Source: Reichenbachiella sp. (GTDB lineage Bacteria > Bacteroidota > Bacteroidia > Cytophagales > Cyclobacteriaceae). Taken from it: a stretch of 64,000 bases of DNA. Below are positions 54,103-63,056 of the stretch, piece by piece (the stretch's first letter is position 1; each line of letters starts with the position of its first letter). The position numbers and the translations under genes are program-made. Below the pieces are notes generated by a model. It had not been told where the DNA came from and ran no database searches. It saw nothing but the letters and a program-made list of their open reading frames with translations. Location: the NCBI RefSeq assembly GCF_033344935.1, contig NZ_JAWPMM010000001.1, forward strand, positions 2,838,001 to 2,902,000, written 5' to 3'.

Positions 54103-55335
54103 CTACCCTTCTGCTTTCTCCGAGCGATAGGACAATGGAGTTTGACCTGTGAATTTTTTAAATGCTTTATTAAAGGAAACTTTATTATTGAAGCCTGCGC
54201 GATAGGCCAATTGAATGACATGCTCTCCCTGACATTCAGGTTTTAAGAACAACTCCTTCACGTATTTAATCCTATACTCATTGATGAAATCAAAAAAGTT
54301 CTGATTGAAATACTTATTGATAACTAACGATACATTGTGTCTAGTGGTGTTGGCTTTCAAAGCCAATTCGTTAAGATTAAGATCGTTATTCAAAAAAAGC
54401 TCATCCTCGGTCATCAAACTCAGTAACTTATCCTTCAACTCCAGTTCTCCGCGTTCTGTTAATCCGGAATTCTGATATTTATGTCTAAGTAATATGTTGG
54501 AAACTGGCTTCCCCGCTAAAACCTGGGGATAGATGTATCCCAAGAAACTCACACAAAAAATAAAGAATGACATAGCAAATGAGATCATGTAATCCCACGT
54601 CACATTAAAAAAACTGAAGTTAACCAAAGCATAATAGAGCACAACGGTCAGATAGTACCCCGCGTAGCTAATTAATAAATAGTTGAACCATGGTTTGAGA
54701 TAAGAATCCTTGAGATTGGCTTGATAATAAAGTCTAAAACAGAAGAACAAATAACCACCCAAAAACACCACTTTCAAATACGCATTGAGCCCAACAATAA
54801 TGAAAGGTCTAAGGGTTTGATTTAGCATTAGTTTCCTCTCCCCTTGAAAATTGTCTATGTATAGCGGCGCTAAACAAATAGCAATCCCGATAGGAATAAT
54901 GAAATGAAACCAATCACTCTTGCTAAGCTTTTGACCAGTAGTGATATTTCGTACATAAAGATAAAACAGTACACCAGAGACAAGCAATAGCGGATGGTAC
55001 CATCCATTGAGGTAAGGAAACTCGCGATTGTAGTTTGTCCAATACAACACATAACTGAAGAGAATAACAGAAAAAGTAAGTAACAAAAAGGCCAGAATTT
55101 TGTTAGCCTGCGATTGTGTCCCCTTCAAATTGAAAAGCGCAACAAACACAAACAGGGCTTGCAACGAGACAAAAAGAAACAATGAAGTCCAGGTATCAAA
55201 TGATGGCTCTGGCAATGGTGCTGTTGTTTGTCCCATACTGGTATATGATAAAGTCATGTACCCAGTTAACAAACACATATTTAGTTTCCACTTTGCCATT
55301 TTTCTATTCGAACTAAGTAAGTTCATCGCTTTCAA
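54103..55335 (-). CDS. Membrane-bound AraC-family regulator
   Basis: 410 residues. A signal or first helix is followed by about seven membrane helices between 45 and 290 (SLFLFVSLQALFVFVALFNL, ILAFLLLTFSVILFSYVLYW, and others). The C-terminal 100 residues are an AraC double helix-turn-helix (LNELALKANTTRHNVSLVINKYFNQNFFDFINEYRIKYVKELF, then HVIQLAYRAGFNNKVSFNKAFKKFTGQTPLSYR). Such proteins sense in the membrane and bind DNA directly. Several in-frame ATGs near the N-terminus (55335, 55326, 55299) leave the start uncertain. Its likely target is the FtsX permease gene downstream, which is inference from position. Confidence 0.88.
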   Translation of the reverse strand: MKAMNLLSSNRKMAKWKLNMCLLTGYMTLSYTSMGQTTAPLPEPSFDTWTSLFLFVSLQALFVFVALFNLKGTQSQANKILAFLLLTFSVILFSYVLYWTNYNREFPYLNGWYHPLLLVSGVLFYLYVRNITTGQKLSKSDWFHFIIPIGIAICLAPLYIDNFQGERKLMLNQTLRPFIIVGLNAYLKVVFLGGYLFFCFRLYYQANLKDSYLKPWFNYLLISYAGYYLTVVLYYALVNFSFFNVTWDYMISFAMSFFIFCVSFLGYIYPQVLAGKPVSNILLRHKYQNSGLTERGELELKDKLLSLMTEDELFLNNDLNLNELALKANTTRHNVSLVINKYFNQNFFDFINEYRIKYVKELFLKPECQGEHVIQLAYRAGFNNKVSFNKAFKKFTGQTPLSYRSEKAEG

Positions 55336-55392
55336 TTTAGGGGTAAATCCGATAAAGATTTACCGAAAGTCCAATAATTCTGAAGGTTCATT

Positions 55393-55400
55393 TAGTTTTG
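55393..55400 (+). promoter_or_regulatory. Candidate -7 box for yaaA
   Basis: TAGTTTTG matches TAnnTTTG and lies 23 bases ahead of the ATG at 55424. No good -33 TTG found. Confidence 0.4.
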
Positions 55401-55423
55401 TCCACATACGTAAAAATTACCTT

Positions 55424-56203
55424 ATGATCGCAGTGATTTCCCCGGCTAAAACGCTGAATTTTGAAAACAACGTAGAACAAGAATCATTCACTACCCCAAG
55501 ATTTTCTACACAAACCAATCGCCTGATCCGGGAATTGAGATTAAAAAAAGCAGCTGACATTCAGCAGCTTATGGGTGTGAGTGAAAACATTGCTCAACTC
55601 AATGTGAAGCGATATAAGGATTACAGAAGAGAACATACGCTGGACAACTCAAAACAGAGTATTCATGCATTTAAAGGTGATGTATATATTGGATTAGACG
55701 TAGATCAGCTTGACGCTTCAGATATTGAATTTGCGCAAAAGCATCTCCGAATTTTATCCGGCCTATATGGTCTGCTTCGTCCCAAAGATATTATTCAGCC
55801 CTACCGCTTAGAAATGGGTACTAGTCTTCAAGTAGGTGAACATTCTACACTATATAAGTACTGGAATGACCAAATAGTGAAATTGGTTCATAAGGATTTA
55901 AAAGAACAAGGAGATCAAGTAATCATCAACCTGGCTTCCAATGAGTACTTCAAAGCTATTCAAAGAAAAACACTCAAGGCTCAAGTAATCGATGTAGAGT
56001 TTCTCGATTTAAAGAATGATAAATACAAGGTGATATCTTTTTTTGCTAAAAAAGCCAGAGGCATGATGGCCAGGTATATTCTTAAAAACAGAATCAATGA
56101 CCCTGAACTACTTAAGGCATTTGACTATGAAGGTTATTACTTCGATCCTCAAATGTCATCTGAAAATCATTTAGTATTTAAGAGGGATCAAGCACCTGGC
56201 TAA
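55424..56203 (+). CDS. yaaA: Peroxide stress protein YaaA (DUF328)
   Basis: 259 residues from the ATG at 55424 (MIAVISPAKTLNF). An in-frame extension to 55100 is open but overlaps the AraC gene in antisense and has no family similarity, so it is not used. Family marks: ISPAKTLNFE at the start, YKDYRREHT, AFKGDVYIGLD, and LSGLYGLLRPKDIIQPYRLEMGT. In Escherichia coli YaaA limits free iron and Fenton damage during hydrogen peroxide stress. Its last 26 bases overlap the 3' end of the convergent radical SAM gene. Confidence 0.93.
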   Translation: MIAVISPAKTLNFENNVEQESFTTPRFSTQTNRLIRELRLKKAADIQQLMGVSENIAQLNVKRYKDYRREHTLDNSKQSIHAFKGDVYIGLDVDQLDASDIEFAQKHLRILSGLYGLLRPKDIIQPYRLEMGTSLQVGEHSTLYKYWNDQIVKLVHKDLKEQGDQVIINLASNEYFKAIQRKTLKAQVIDVEFLDLKNDKYKVISFFAKKARGMMARYILKNRINDPELLKAFDYEGYYFDPQMSSENHLVFKRDQAPG

Positions 56204-57383
56204 GTTCCGGAAAAACTTGATGAAAGCTCTCCCCTCTTAATCCATCAAGAACTTCGAGTTGTTTTTTGAGTTTTGGCACCTTACTGCTCCAATCGGCCTT
56301 ATTCATAAATTGAATCAGTGCCTTATACTCATTGATCAGAGACTTTTTGGCACCTTGAGCCACAAGCCATTCTATCTGCTTATCAATAGACTGACCAACT
56401 TGTCGCTTAAGCTTTTCTGGTAATACTTTTATATTGTAATAATCCGGTCTGGAAAGAAGATTTAAATAAACCGAATCAATGTCTATCAGCTTTTCTTCTG
56501 CAAAATATCGGTGAATATCAGGTAGAGAAGAAACATTGAACACGCTCACTGTCGGGGCAATTTCAAGCATGACATGAGGAGCTTTAGTTTTGATTGTTCT
56601 CATATTATCCACAAAACCTTTCCAGGACACACCCTTTCTGATATATTCTCCTGCTGCTCCCATGTGATCAATACTGGCAGATACCGTTACTCGCTCAAAA
56701 TGCATCCACAAATCCAAGACACTTCTACCTTTGAGTTTAAGCACACTTAAGTTGCTATTATATCTCAGGTGAACTTTGGTCTGGCCTTGTTGAATCAATC
56801 CCTCTAACCAATCATAGTGTTCCTTCATCATCAGTGGCTCCCCACCTGCAAAGTAAATTTCTTCAACTTCCACCCCCTGATCTAAAAGCTCCTTCACAAA
56901 CCCTGAACTATCCTTACTCGCTTCGATTATGGGTTTATTTCCAAAATTTTGTTTCAGCAATTTGGCTTCTTCAAACCAACTAGAACTGGCACCATGCCAG
57001 CAGGTTCTACACCGCAGATTGCACAAATTATTGAATCGAATATCCAAATAAACCGGTTTGGCGTTCACTGATTTTCCATCAATATCAGTTTCATCCACCC
57101 AATGCATTCGGTGTTCGAATTTTTGAAGGGTTTCTGTCCTCATGCTGCTCTTTCCTGCTTCCTCTTTGCTAAAACATGAGCTACATCTTTTGTCCTTTCC
57201 CCCTTCTATCAAGAACTTTCTAAACTTTCTGATTGGTTCGTCTTGCCAAATTTCTTGTATAGATTGTAAGTTGATATCTCCCAAGACAATGTTGGCATTA
57301 CAACAAGCTTTGACTAACCCATCCGTATCGACGTGTAGATGGAGCCAGGGCATTAAACATAAGTTTTGGTTTGAATTTTGCAA
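56178..57383 (-). CDS. Radical SAM protein with N-terminal auxiliary-cluster cysteines
   Basis: 401 residues. The core motif is RFNNLCNLRCRTCW (C121, C125 and C128 in C-x3-C-x2-C), followed by YFAGGEPLM, the GGE strand. Ahead of it are CLMPWLHLHVDTDGLVKACC (C9, C27, C28) and CSSC (C67, C70), which look like a SPASM/twitch cluster placed N-terminal to the core. This order is seen in twitch-type radical SAM proteins of unknown substrate. It generates a 5'-deoxyadenosyl radical; the target is unknown and no precursor peptide gene is evident beside it. Confidence 0.88.
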   Translation of the reverse strand: MQNSNQNLCLMPWLHLHVDTDGLVKACCNANIVLGDINLQSIQEIWQDEPIRKFRKFLIEGGKDKRCSSCFSKEEAGKSSMRTETLQKFEHRMHWVDETDIDGKSVNAKPVYLDIRFNNLCNLRCRTCWHGASSSWFEEAKLLKQNFGNKPIIEASKDSSGFVKELLDQGVEVEEIYFAGGEPLMMKEHYDWLEGLIQQGQTKVHLRYNSNLSVLKLKGRSVLDLWMHFERVTVSASIDHMGAAGEYIRKGVSWKGFVDNMRTIKTKAPHVMLEIAPTVSVFNVSSLPDIHRYFAEEKLIDIDSVYLNLLSRPDYYNIKVLPEKLKRQVGQSIDKQIEWLVAQGAKKSLINEYKALIQFMNKADWSSKVPKLKKQLEVLDGLRGESFHQVFPELSQVLDPS

Positions 57384-57433
57384 GAACTCGAAATTGATGT
57401 TTTAAATTTATTGTTTGCTACAACTGATCAATC

Positions 57434-57441
57434 CAAAAATA
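57434..57441 (-). promoter_or_regulatory. Candidate -7 box of the radical SAM gene
   Basis: The minus strand reads TATTTTTG, a full TAnnTTTG match, 50 bases ahead of the start at 57383. No clear -33 element. Confidence 0.35.
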
Positions 57442-57490
57442 CTATTTAAAGCATCATGGAAGTATTATTGTTGAAACTAAATCCTGAGTT

Positions 57491-58288
57491 ATGAATTTTA
57501 AGTTTGACAAGTTCATTTTTTTCCTGACGCTTTTTGTTAGTCATACCTTATTCGCACAATCGAATGGAGTAGATAATCCGTCTCCTAAGGTTGAAAATCT
57601 CAAGTACAAACTAAAATTGGGCTGGTTTAGTATTGGAAGTGGTGAAGTCACCATTGATAATGACTCCTATTGGCGAGGGTTTCCCTGCTACAAAGTAGGT
57701 GTCTATGCAGAGACCCTTGGGTTGGGAAACTGGCTGGGAAGCCTAGACGATCATTATACCTCAATAATTGACAAAAAGACTCAGAAGCCCATATACAACG
57801 AAAAAAATGTAGTGAGTGGAAATGCTACTTGGGAGCAGTGGACTAATTATAACTTCGACTCCATGACAGTGGATGTTAAAGTCTTAGATTATAAAAGAGA
57901 TGACCCAAATCGCGCTTGGAAAGTCAAACTAGAGGAAGATACACAAGACATTCTAGGTACTTTCTTATTTTTCAAACATTACAATTGGATTGGTTTGAAT
58001 GTAGGAGATTCTGTGATGCTAACCACTCACTACGAAAAGAAACTTTACAAGGTGGGTGTTCGATACATGGGACAGCAAATTATCGAGTTTAACGAGCGAT
58101 TTGTTGGAGTATATTGCCTGCACCTCTTACTTCCAGAAAATGACAAATTGAAGAAAGATAGACCGGTGGAGATTTATATTAGTTCTGACAAAAATCAATA
58201 TCCGTTGCTTATCCAAACCAAGCTCCCCTTTCTTGGAAAAGGTAGAGTAGAATTGGTAGAGCTCAATGATGGTGAACCCATATTTTAA
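57491..58288 (+). CDS. Exported DUF3108 protein
   Basis: 265 residues with a signal peptide (FFLTLFVSHTLFAQ). DUF3108 marks: KYKLKLGWFSIGSGEVTID, then YAETLGLGNWLGSLDDHYTSIID, LLLPENDKL, and VEIYISSDKNQYPLLIQTKLPFLGKGRVEL at the end. The fold is a periplasmic beta-barrel-like cup whose ligand is not known. Its stop overlaps the convergent response-regulator gene by four bases, so its terminator lies inside that gene. Confidence 0.85.
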   Translation: MNFKFDKFIFFLTLFVSHTLFAQSNGVDNPSPKVENLKYKLKLGWFSIGSGEVTIDNDSYWRGFPCYKVGVYAETLGLGNWLGSLDDHYTSIIDKKTQKPIYNEKNVVSGNATWEQWTNYNFDSMTVDVKVLDYKRDDPNRAWKVKLEEDTQDILGTFLFFKHYNWIGLNVGDSVMLTTHYEKKLYKVGVRYMGQQIIEFNERFVGVYCLHLLLPENDKLKKDRPVEIYISSDKNQYPLLIQTKLPFLGKGRVELVELNDGEPIF

Positions 58289-59043
58289 GATAATTTGAAA
58301 GCCTCAAGAAATTGAGGCTTTTTCTTTGGAGAGACCTCAAGTTCCACCTGATTTTCCATCGTGACATAACCACCCTTTCCTTTGGTGTATCTAATCACAT
58401 AGTCCGTATTGATTAGGCTGGACCGATGTATTCGAACAAACTTGTTGGCTGGCAACATATTCTCGAAATGCTTCAACGTCTTGGAAATTAGTAGTGGTTT
58501 GGTCACATCTTTCAAATGAAACTTAGTAAAATTATCATCGGCCTCACAATAGATGATTTGGTCTATAGGTACGATTTCAAATCCTTCAAAAGTAGGCAAC
58601 ATAATCTTCTTGGGCCTTTCATTTTCGTGTTTGATATTGTCCAGCAGTACTTGCACATGAAAGGAATTTTTGCTTTGCTTCCGCTCTTCATGAATCTTTT
58701 CAACGGCTGTTACCAGTTCATCTATATCCAGCGGTTTTAGCAGATAATAGGCCGCACTCATATTCAATGCTTGAATGGCATAATTGTCATAGGCAGTCAC
58801 AAAAACAGTCTCAAAATTAACCTCATCCAATTGCTCAAGCAAATCAAAACCGGTACCAAAAGGCATTTCAATATCCAAGAAAACTAAATCAGGTTGATAG
58901 GCTTTAATGGAAGCCAAACCCTCCTGAATATTTTTACATTCAGCTTTGAGATCTACCTGAGGGCAATATTTCGATAAATAATTGGACAGAATTTGTCTAC
59001 TATCCTGTTCGTCATCTACTAAAATTGCCTTGAGTTTATCCAT
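58285..59043 (-). CDS. LytTR-family response regulator
   Basis: 252 residues. Receiver domain 1-125 with D10-D11 (LVDDEQDS), phosphoacceptor D57 (PDLVFLDIEMP), the Thr in FVTAYDN, and the Lys in LLKPLDI. The LytTR DNA-binding domain spans about 148-250 (LPTFEGFEIVPIDQIIYCEADDNFTKFHL, ending VRIHRSSLINTDYV). It overlaps the kinase gene upstream by eight bases, so it is the cognate pair. Its target genes are not readable from this window. Confidence 0.95.
   Translation of the reverse strand: MDKLKAILVDDEQDSRQILSNYLSKYCPQVDLKAECKNIQEGLASIKAYQPDLVFLDIEMPFGTGFDLLEQLDEVNFETVFVTAYDNYAIQALNMSAAYYLLKPLDIDELVTAVEKIHEERKQSKNSFHVQVLLDNIKHENERPKKIMLPTFEGFEIVPIDQIIYCEADDNFTKFHLKDVTKPLLISKTLKHFENMLPANKFVRIHRSSLINTDYVIRYTKGKGGYVTMENQVELEVSPKKKPQFLEAFKLS
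58298..58324 (+). terminator. Terminator of the DUF3108 gene inside the LytTR coding end
   Basis: AAAGCCTCAA (58298-58307), loop GAAA, TTGAGGCTTT (58312-58321), followed by TTCTTT. It is a strong ten-base stem with a GNRA loop. It lies in the last codons of the convergent LytTR gene, so the same bases serve coding and termination. Confidence 0.8.
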
Positions 59044-61015
59044 GATTTGATGGCGTTAGAATTTCTACTTTGGTACCTGAACGATCTGTATTTAAATCAG
59101 ATATAGAGATCGAATAATTCGTTTTGTAAACCTGATTAATAATAGAGACTCGTTCCAATGTGTTTTTCAACCCTACAGAATTTTTCTTTTTTTGATTGTC
59201 AGTTTTCAATTGCTTAGAAGCAAACCGACCAATACCATCATCTTCTATGCTAATTTTCACCCCTTCTCCATTTTGGAAGATACGCACGCTAAGTCGACCC
59301 TTTTCTTCCTTATATCGCAGACCATGCCAGATGGCATTTTCAATGTAAGGCTGAATAAGCATCGGCGGAATTTCGATTTCATCTAAGTCAAGAGTTGAGT
59401 CAATCTCAAATGAATACTCAAACTGATCTCTAAAACGGTAGTGTTCTAGTTTCAAATACAAGGCAATCATTTCTCGCTCCTCTCTCATGGTAATAAACTC
59501 CTTCTGAGAATTGTCTAAAACCATGCGCATTAGTTTAGAAAAGTCAGCTAGAAACTTATTTGCCGCTCTTTCATCATTTAGAGCTACAAACTGATTAACA
59601 GAATTTAATGCATTGAAAATAAAGTGCGGATTCATCTGCGAACGTAGAGATTTCAAAGCCAGTAACTGCCCTACCCGTTTGGTTTGCTGTGCCTTTCGAT
59701 GAATAAAGTAGGCACCGACAATCACCAATAACAATAGAGCCAATAAACCATAAATCAATAGTCGTTGACTTTTGAGTTGTTGATCCTGAAGCTCCATCGT
59801 AGTTTCATCCAGAAGATAACTCGACTCGTCCAATGCAAGATCTTTGGTCAAATTTTGAATGCCTTGTTGCTTTCTCAGCAGAAATTCCCTCAGACTAGTT
59901 TGATTTTGTTTCTCCTCAATAAAACGCTGTAACGCTTCACTATGCGCTTTATAAGCTTTTAGAGCTGAACTCTTTTCACCAGACCGATCATAGGCTTGTG
60001 CCAATGCCAAATAAGCGCTCGCACTTTCTTCAGCGCTACCTGTGGAGTCAGCCAACACAGTTGCTTGCTTCAGCTGCTCAATAGCTTCAGATGTCTTACC
60101 TTGTTCAATCAATACTTTACCGATGGCTTGACGCTGCTTGGTTGCTTGCAAGGGTTTATTGGCTGCTGTTTTGCTCACCGCAATTTTCTCTCGAAGCGCA
60201 ATCTCCTCTTCTTTTTTATCTTGTTCTTGATAGATATTAAGCAATTCATCTGCTTCCACATCCTCCAAAACCACTTCAGACAATTCATAGTCCAGATCAT
60301 CTGCATCACTTGCTCCTGCCACTGAGGGTTCTGGCGCCAAGGATTCTTCCGCAGCAGCGAAATTATCCTCTTTGGCATAAGCCCGTGCTTTCACTGCCCG
60401 GCCTTTAGATTGTAGTCGCCTGGATTGATTGTAAGTTGAAGAAGGTTCCAGTTGACTCACCCGTTCTAATGCCTGAGGTGTTTCGCCTAGCTCTACTTCA
60501 TTTTCGGCCAGTTTCAGTTCAACCTCCAACCGTTTGTTTTCATCAATTTCCGTTTGACTCAGTTGTTCATAGAATTGCTTTGAGTTTTCAAAATTTCCTA
60601 GTTCGTAATTCACTCTACCGAGTCCTTCCAATGTGGTTCTATACTCCTCTGTATTTGCGTATGATTTGGCTAGTCTTTGATAAGCAGACAAATAATTTTG
60701 ATTAGCCAATTTGAGCTCATTTTGATTCTCATTTATTTTTCCTAGAACGATATAACATTTGGCCTCATTGAAAAGACTTTTCTGGGTAATACTAGTAGCC
60801 AATGCTTGCTCTACAAGGTCCAATGCTCTAGAAGGGTTCGTTTCGATTATTGCTTCCGCCTCTTCCAGTAAGCTAGGTACACTTTGATCAACCGAAATAT
60901 TACGCTCAGATAAGCTCTTATACCTTGAGGCTTTCTTACTCTTTTCTTGAGCATTTCCTATACCTATGACCAAAAGGCAAATAGCAATTGTCAATATGTT
61001 TCTATAAGTCTTCAA
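59036..61015 (-). CDS. TPR-containing LytS-type sensor histidine kinase
   Basis: 659 residues with a signal peptide or anchor (TIAICLLVIGIGNAQ). TPR-like repeats span about 45-380 and a membrane helix lies at about 418-440 (LLIYGLLALLLLVIVGAYFI). The His_kinase domain reads LRSQMNPHFIFNALNSVNQF, with the phosphoacceptor His in NPHF, and the ATPase shows YIENAIWHGLRYK, DDGIGR and SVGLKNTLERV. It phosphorylates the LytTR regulator encoded in the eight-base-overlapping gene. Its start overlaps the GyrI-like gene by four bases, so all three form one operon. Confidence 0.94.
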   Translation of the reverse strand: MKTYRNILTIAICLLVIGIGNAQEKSKKASRYKSLSERNISVDQSVPSLLEEAEAIIETNPSRALDLVEQALATSITQKSLFNEAKCYIVLGKINENQNELKLANQNYLSAYQRLAKSYANTEEYRTTLEGLGRVNYELGNFENSKQFYEQLSQTEIDENKRLEVELKLAENEVELGETPQALERVSQLEPSSTYNQSRRLQSKGRAVKARAYAKEDNFAAAEESLAPEPSVAGASDADDLDYELSEVVLEDVEADELLNIYQEQDKKEEEIALREKIAVSKTAANKPLQATKQRQAIGKVLIEQGKTSEAIEQLKQATVLADSTGSAEESASAYLALAQAYDRSGEKSSALKAYKAHSEALQRFIEEKQNQTSLREFLLRKQQGIQNLTKDLALDESSYLLDETTMELQDQQLKSQRLLIYGLLALLLLVIVGAYFIHRKAQQTKRVGQLLALKSLRSQMNPHFIFNALNSVNQFVALNDERAANKFLADFSKLMRMVLDNSQKEFITMREEREMIALYLKLEHYRFRDQFEYSFEIDSTLDLDEIEIPPMLIQPYIENAIWHGLRYKEEKGRLSVRIFQNGEGVKISIEDDGIGRFASKQLKTDNQKKKNSVGLKNTLERVSIINQVYKTNYSISISDLNTDRSGTKVEILTPSNHG

Positions 61016-61509
61016 CCTTCCCGTTTCTTAATAGGAAACCAAACCTCTTCCTCGGAATCAGGGTGATTATTGATATACTTTTCTCCTAGTAGCTCATACT
61101 GCGGACGCGAACTATCAGGTTCATACTCAGAGCTGGGCATCCATTCTCCCAAAATGTATTGCAAAGTTCTTGGAAATTGGCTACTCAAACCTTTATGTAT
61201 AAAAACAGCATACAAACCTCCCGCTAAGTCCAGCAGTTCCATGCCCTCTGGCACTTTGTCTCTATTATCCACTTCCATGGCCGCCCATTTGACAAATGCT
61301 GTATCCGCACTCGAACTGCTCCAATCAAATCCTTCCTTGAATTTTTGCAATGAATATTTATCAGATGAAACAGCTCCCATCACCTCCTGCCTTCTTGGCA
61401 TAAATGTACCCCATAGTTTCCCTGTAAGACTATTGGTTGCATAGGTCATATCCATAGACATACCTACAAGTGTCTTGGGCAACGATTCAACAATTCGCGG
61501 AGCTTGCAT
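61012..61509 (-). CDS. GyrI-like/AraC effector-binding-type protein
   Basis: 165 residues, all one SOUL/GyrI-like domain (PRIVESLPKTLVGMSMDMT, then YAVFIHKGLSSQFPRTLQYILGEWM, ending EEEVWFPIKK). These small-molecule-binding domains occur alone or at the end of AraC regulators; here no DNA-binding part is present. It is the first gene of the GyrI-LytS-LytTR operon (4-base overlap). It may bind a ligand that the pathway responds to; that is inference. Confidence 0.85.
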   Translation of the reverse strand: MQAPRIVESLPKTLVGMSMDMTYATNSLTGKLWGTFMPRRQEVMGAVSSDKYSLQKFKEGFDWSSSSADTAFVKWAAMEVDNRDKVPEGMELLDLAGGLYAVFIHKGLSSQFPRTLQYILGEWMPSSEYEPDSSRPQYELLGEKYINNHPDSEEEVWFPIKKREG

Positions 61510-61714
61510 AATTCAGATTTTTATTTCGAACGCCAACAAATTTGCACACAAAAGCAAGGAATAAAAAATGGGTTTTGGATGCTGATAATTGAAATATACA
61601 TTCCAACTAAATGAATCCAATCGTTTACTCATTCAAAACTACCCTTCCCTCATCGCAGCTATTTTATTTCATTGATTCCGTGGACTTTTGAATTATCATT
61701 TAAACAAAAAAGTC

Positions 61715-62863
61715 ATGAATAATTCAACCTCAGTATCAGTTAAAACTATCGCTTTCTTTCTTATTATAATTTTCACAGCAGGCTGTTTCACTCCTACTAC
61801 TCAAGCCAAACCAGAACCGGAAAAGCAAAAAATCATGCTGGCTCTTTTACTCGATACCAGCAACAGCATGGATGGGTTAATTGATCAGGCCAAATCCCAA
61901 CTATGGACGATAGTAAACGAATTGGCCGCCGCCAAATGTGGCAATGGCTCGAGACCAGAGATACAAATTGCACTCTTCGAATACGGAAATGACGATCTGC
62001 CTCAAGCGGAAGGTTATATGCGAATGGTTACAGATCTCACAACGGATTTGGACGAAATATCAGAGCGATTGTTCGGCCTTTCCACTAATGGTGGAGACGA
62101 GTACTGCGGGTATGCCATCAATAAATCAATCAAAAAACTGAACTGGTCAGAATCTAAGGCTGATTTAAAGATGATATTCATTGCGGGTAATGAACCCTTT
62201 AGCCAAGGCAACATTACGTATGAATCGGCTTGCCAGTTGGCCAAAGAAAAAAACATCGTGGTGAATACCATTTTCTGTGGAGATTACAATGAAGGCATTC
62301 GTACCTCATGGAGACATGGTGCAACGCTCACGGGTGGGTCATACATGAGTATCGAACAAAATCAAAAAACTGTTTATGTACAAACGCCCTATGATGATAA
62401 AATTGATCAATTGAATAACGATCTTAATAAAACATACATTTACTATGGTTCTCAAGGTAAAAGCAAAAAGGAAATGCAGATGAGACAAGATCAAAATGCG
62501 GAATCTTATAGTCAGGCAAATAAAGTAAAGCGCGCCATTTCAAAAAGCTCTCATGCGTATAAAAATTCAAGCTGGGATTTGGTAGATGCCTATGAAGACA
62601 ATGAAGAAGTGCTAGAATCTGTAGAAGAAGAATACCTTCCGGAACCCATGAAAGAAATGGATACCGAAGAGAGAAAATCGTATGTCAAACAAATTACCAA
62701 TGAGAGAGAGTCTATCAAAAAGGAAATTCAAAAACTGAGCGCCAAACGAAAACAATACATTGCCGACCATAAACCCGCTGAAGCATCAGAAAACACTTTA
62801 GATCAAGCCATGGTTAATGCGGTAAAAGCATTGGGTAAATCAAAAGAATTGATTTTTGAGTAG
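61715..62863 (+). CDS. Envelope protein with a von Willebrand A domain
   Basis: 382 residues from the ATG at 61715; the upstream TTG at 61688 is not preferred. The N-terminus has a lipoprotein signal (FFLIIIFTAGCFTPT, cysteine at 24). A VWA domain covers about 45-235, with the MIDAS start LLLDTSNSMDGL (D-x-S-x-S), so it binds a divalent cation and probably a protein ligand. The second half is charged and helical (MKEMDTEERKSYVKQITNERES, coiled coil), without a second recognised domain. It is followed by a good terminator. Confidence 0.85.
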   Translation: MNNSTSVSVKTIAFFLIIIFTAGCFTPTTQAKPEPEKQKIMLALLLDTSNSMDGLIDQAKSQLWTIVNELAAAKCGNGSRPEIQIALFEYGNDDLPQAEGYMRMVTDLTTDLDEISERLFGLSTNGGDEYCGYAINKSIKKLNWSESKADLKMIFIAGNEPFSQGNITYESACQLAKEKNIVVNTIFCGDYNEGIRTSWRHGATLTGGSYMSIEQNQKTVYVQTPYDDKIDQLNNDLNKTYIYYGSQGKSKKEMQMRQDQNAESYSQANKVKRAISKSSHAYKNSSWDLVDAYEDNEEVLESVEEEYLPEPMKEMDTEERKSYVKQITNERESIKKEIQKLSAKRKQYIADHKPAEASENTLDQAMVNAVKALGKSKELIFE

Positions 62864-62880
62864 GTTCGAATGATAAATCA

Positions 62881-62922
62881 AAAAGCCACCAGAAGTAAAG
62901 GTTACTTATGGTGGCTTTTTTG
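62881..62922 (+). terminator. Terminator after the VWA gene
   Basis: AGCCACCA (62884-62891) pairs with TGGTGGCT (62909-62916) around an inner stem AAGTAA/TTACTT, and a run of T follows (CTTTTTTGG). It lies 17 bases beyond the stop codon. Confidence 0.8.
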
Positions 62923-63056
62923 GTATTAAGTCAAGAGTTAAGATTTAAAATTAAACTATTACAGTAATAGAAGTCATTTGTTTAACAAACATGAAATTAG
63001 CAACAACGTTGATGTTACATTCTTTTATAAGGCTATAATTTCTAAACTAATCTATC

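Noticed and set aside
55100-55423. In-frame N-terminal extension of yaaA
   Set aside because: It overlaps the AraC gene in antisense and lacks family similarity; MIAVISPAKTLNF at 55424 is the usual YaaA start, and a -7-like box lies at 55393.
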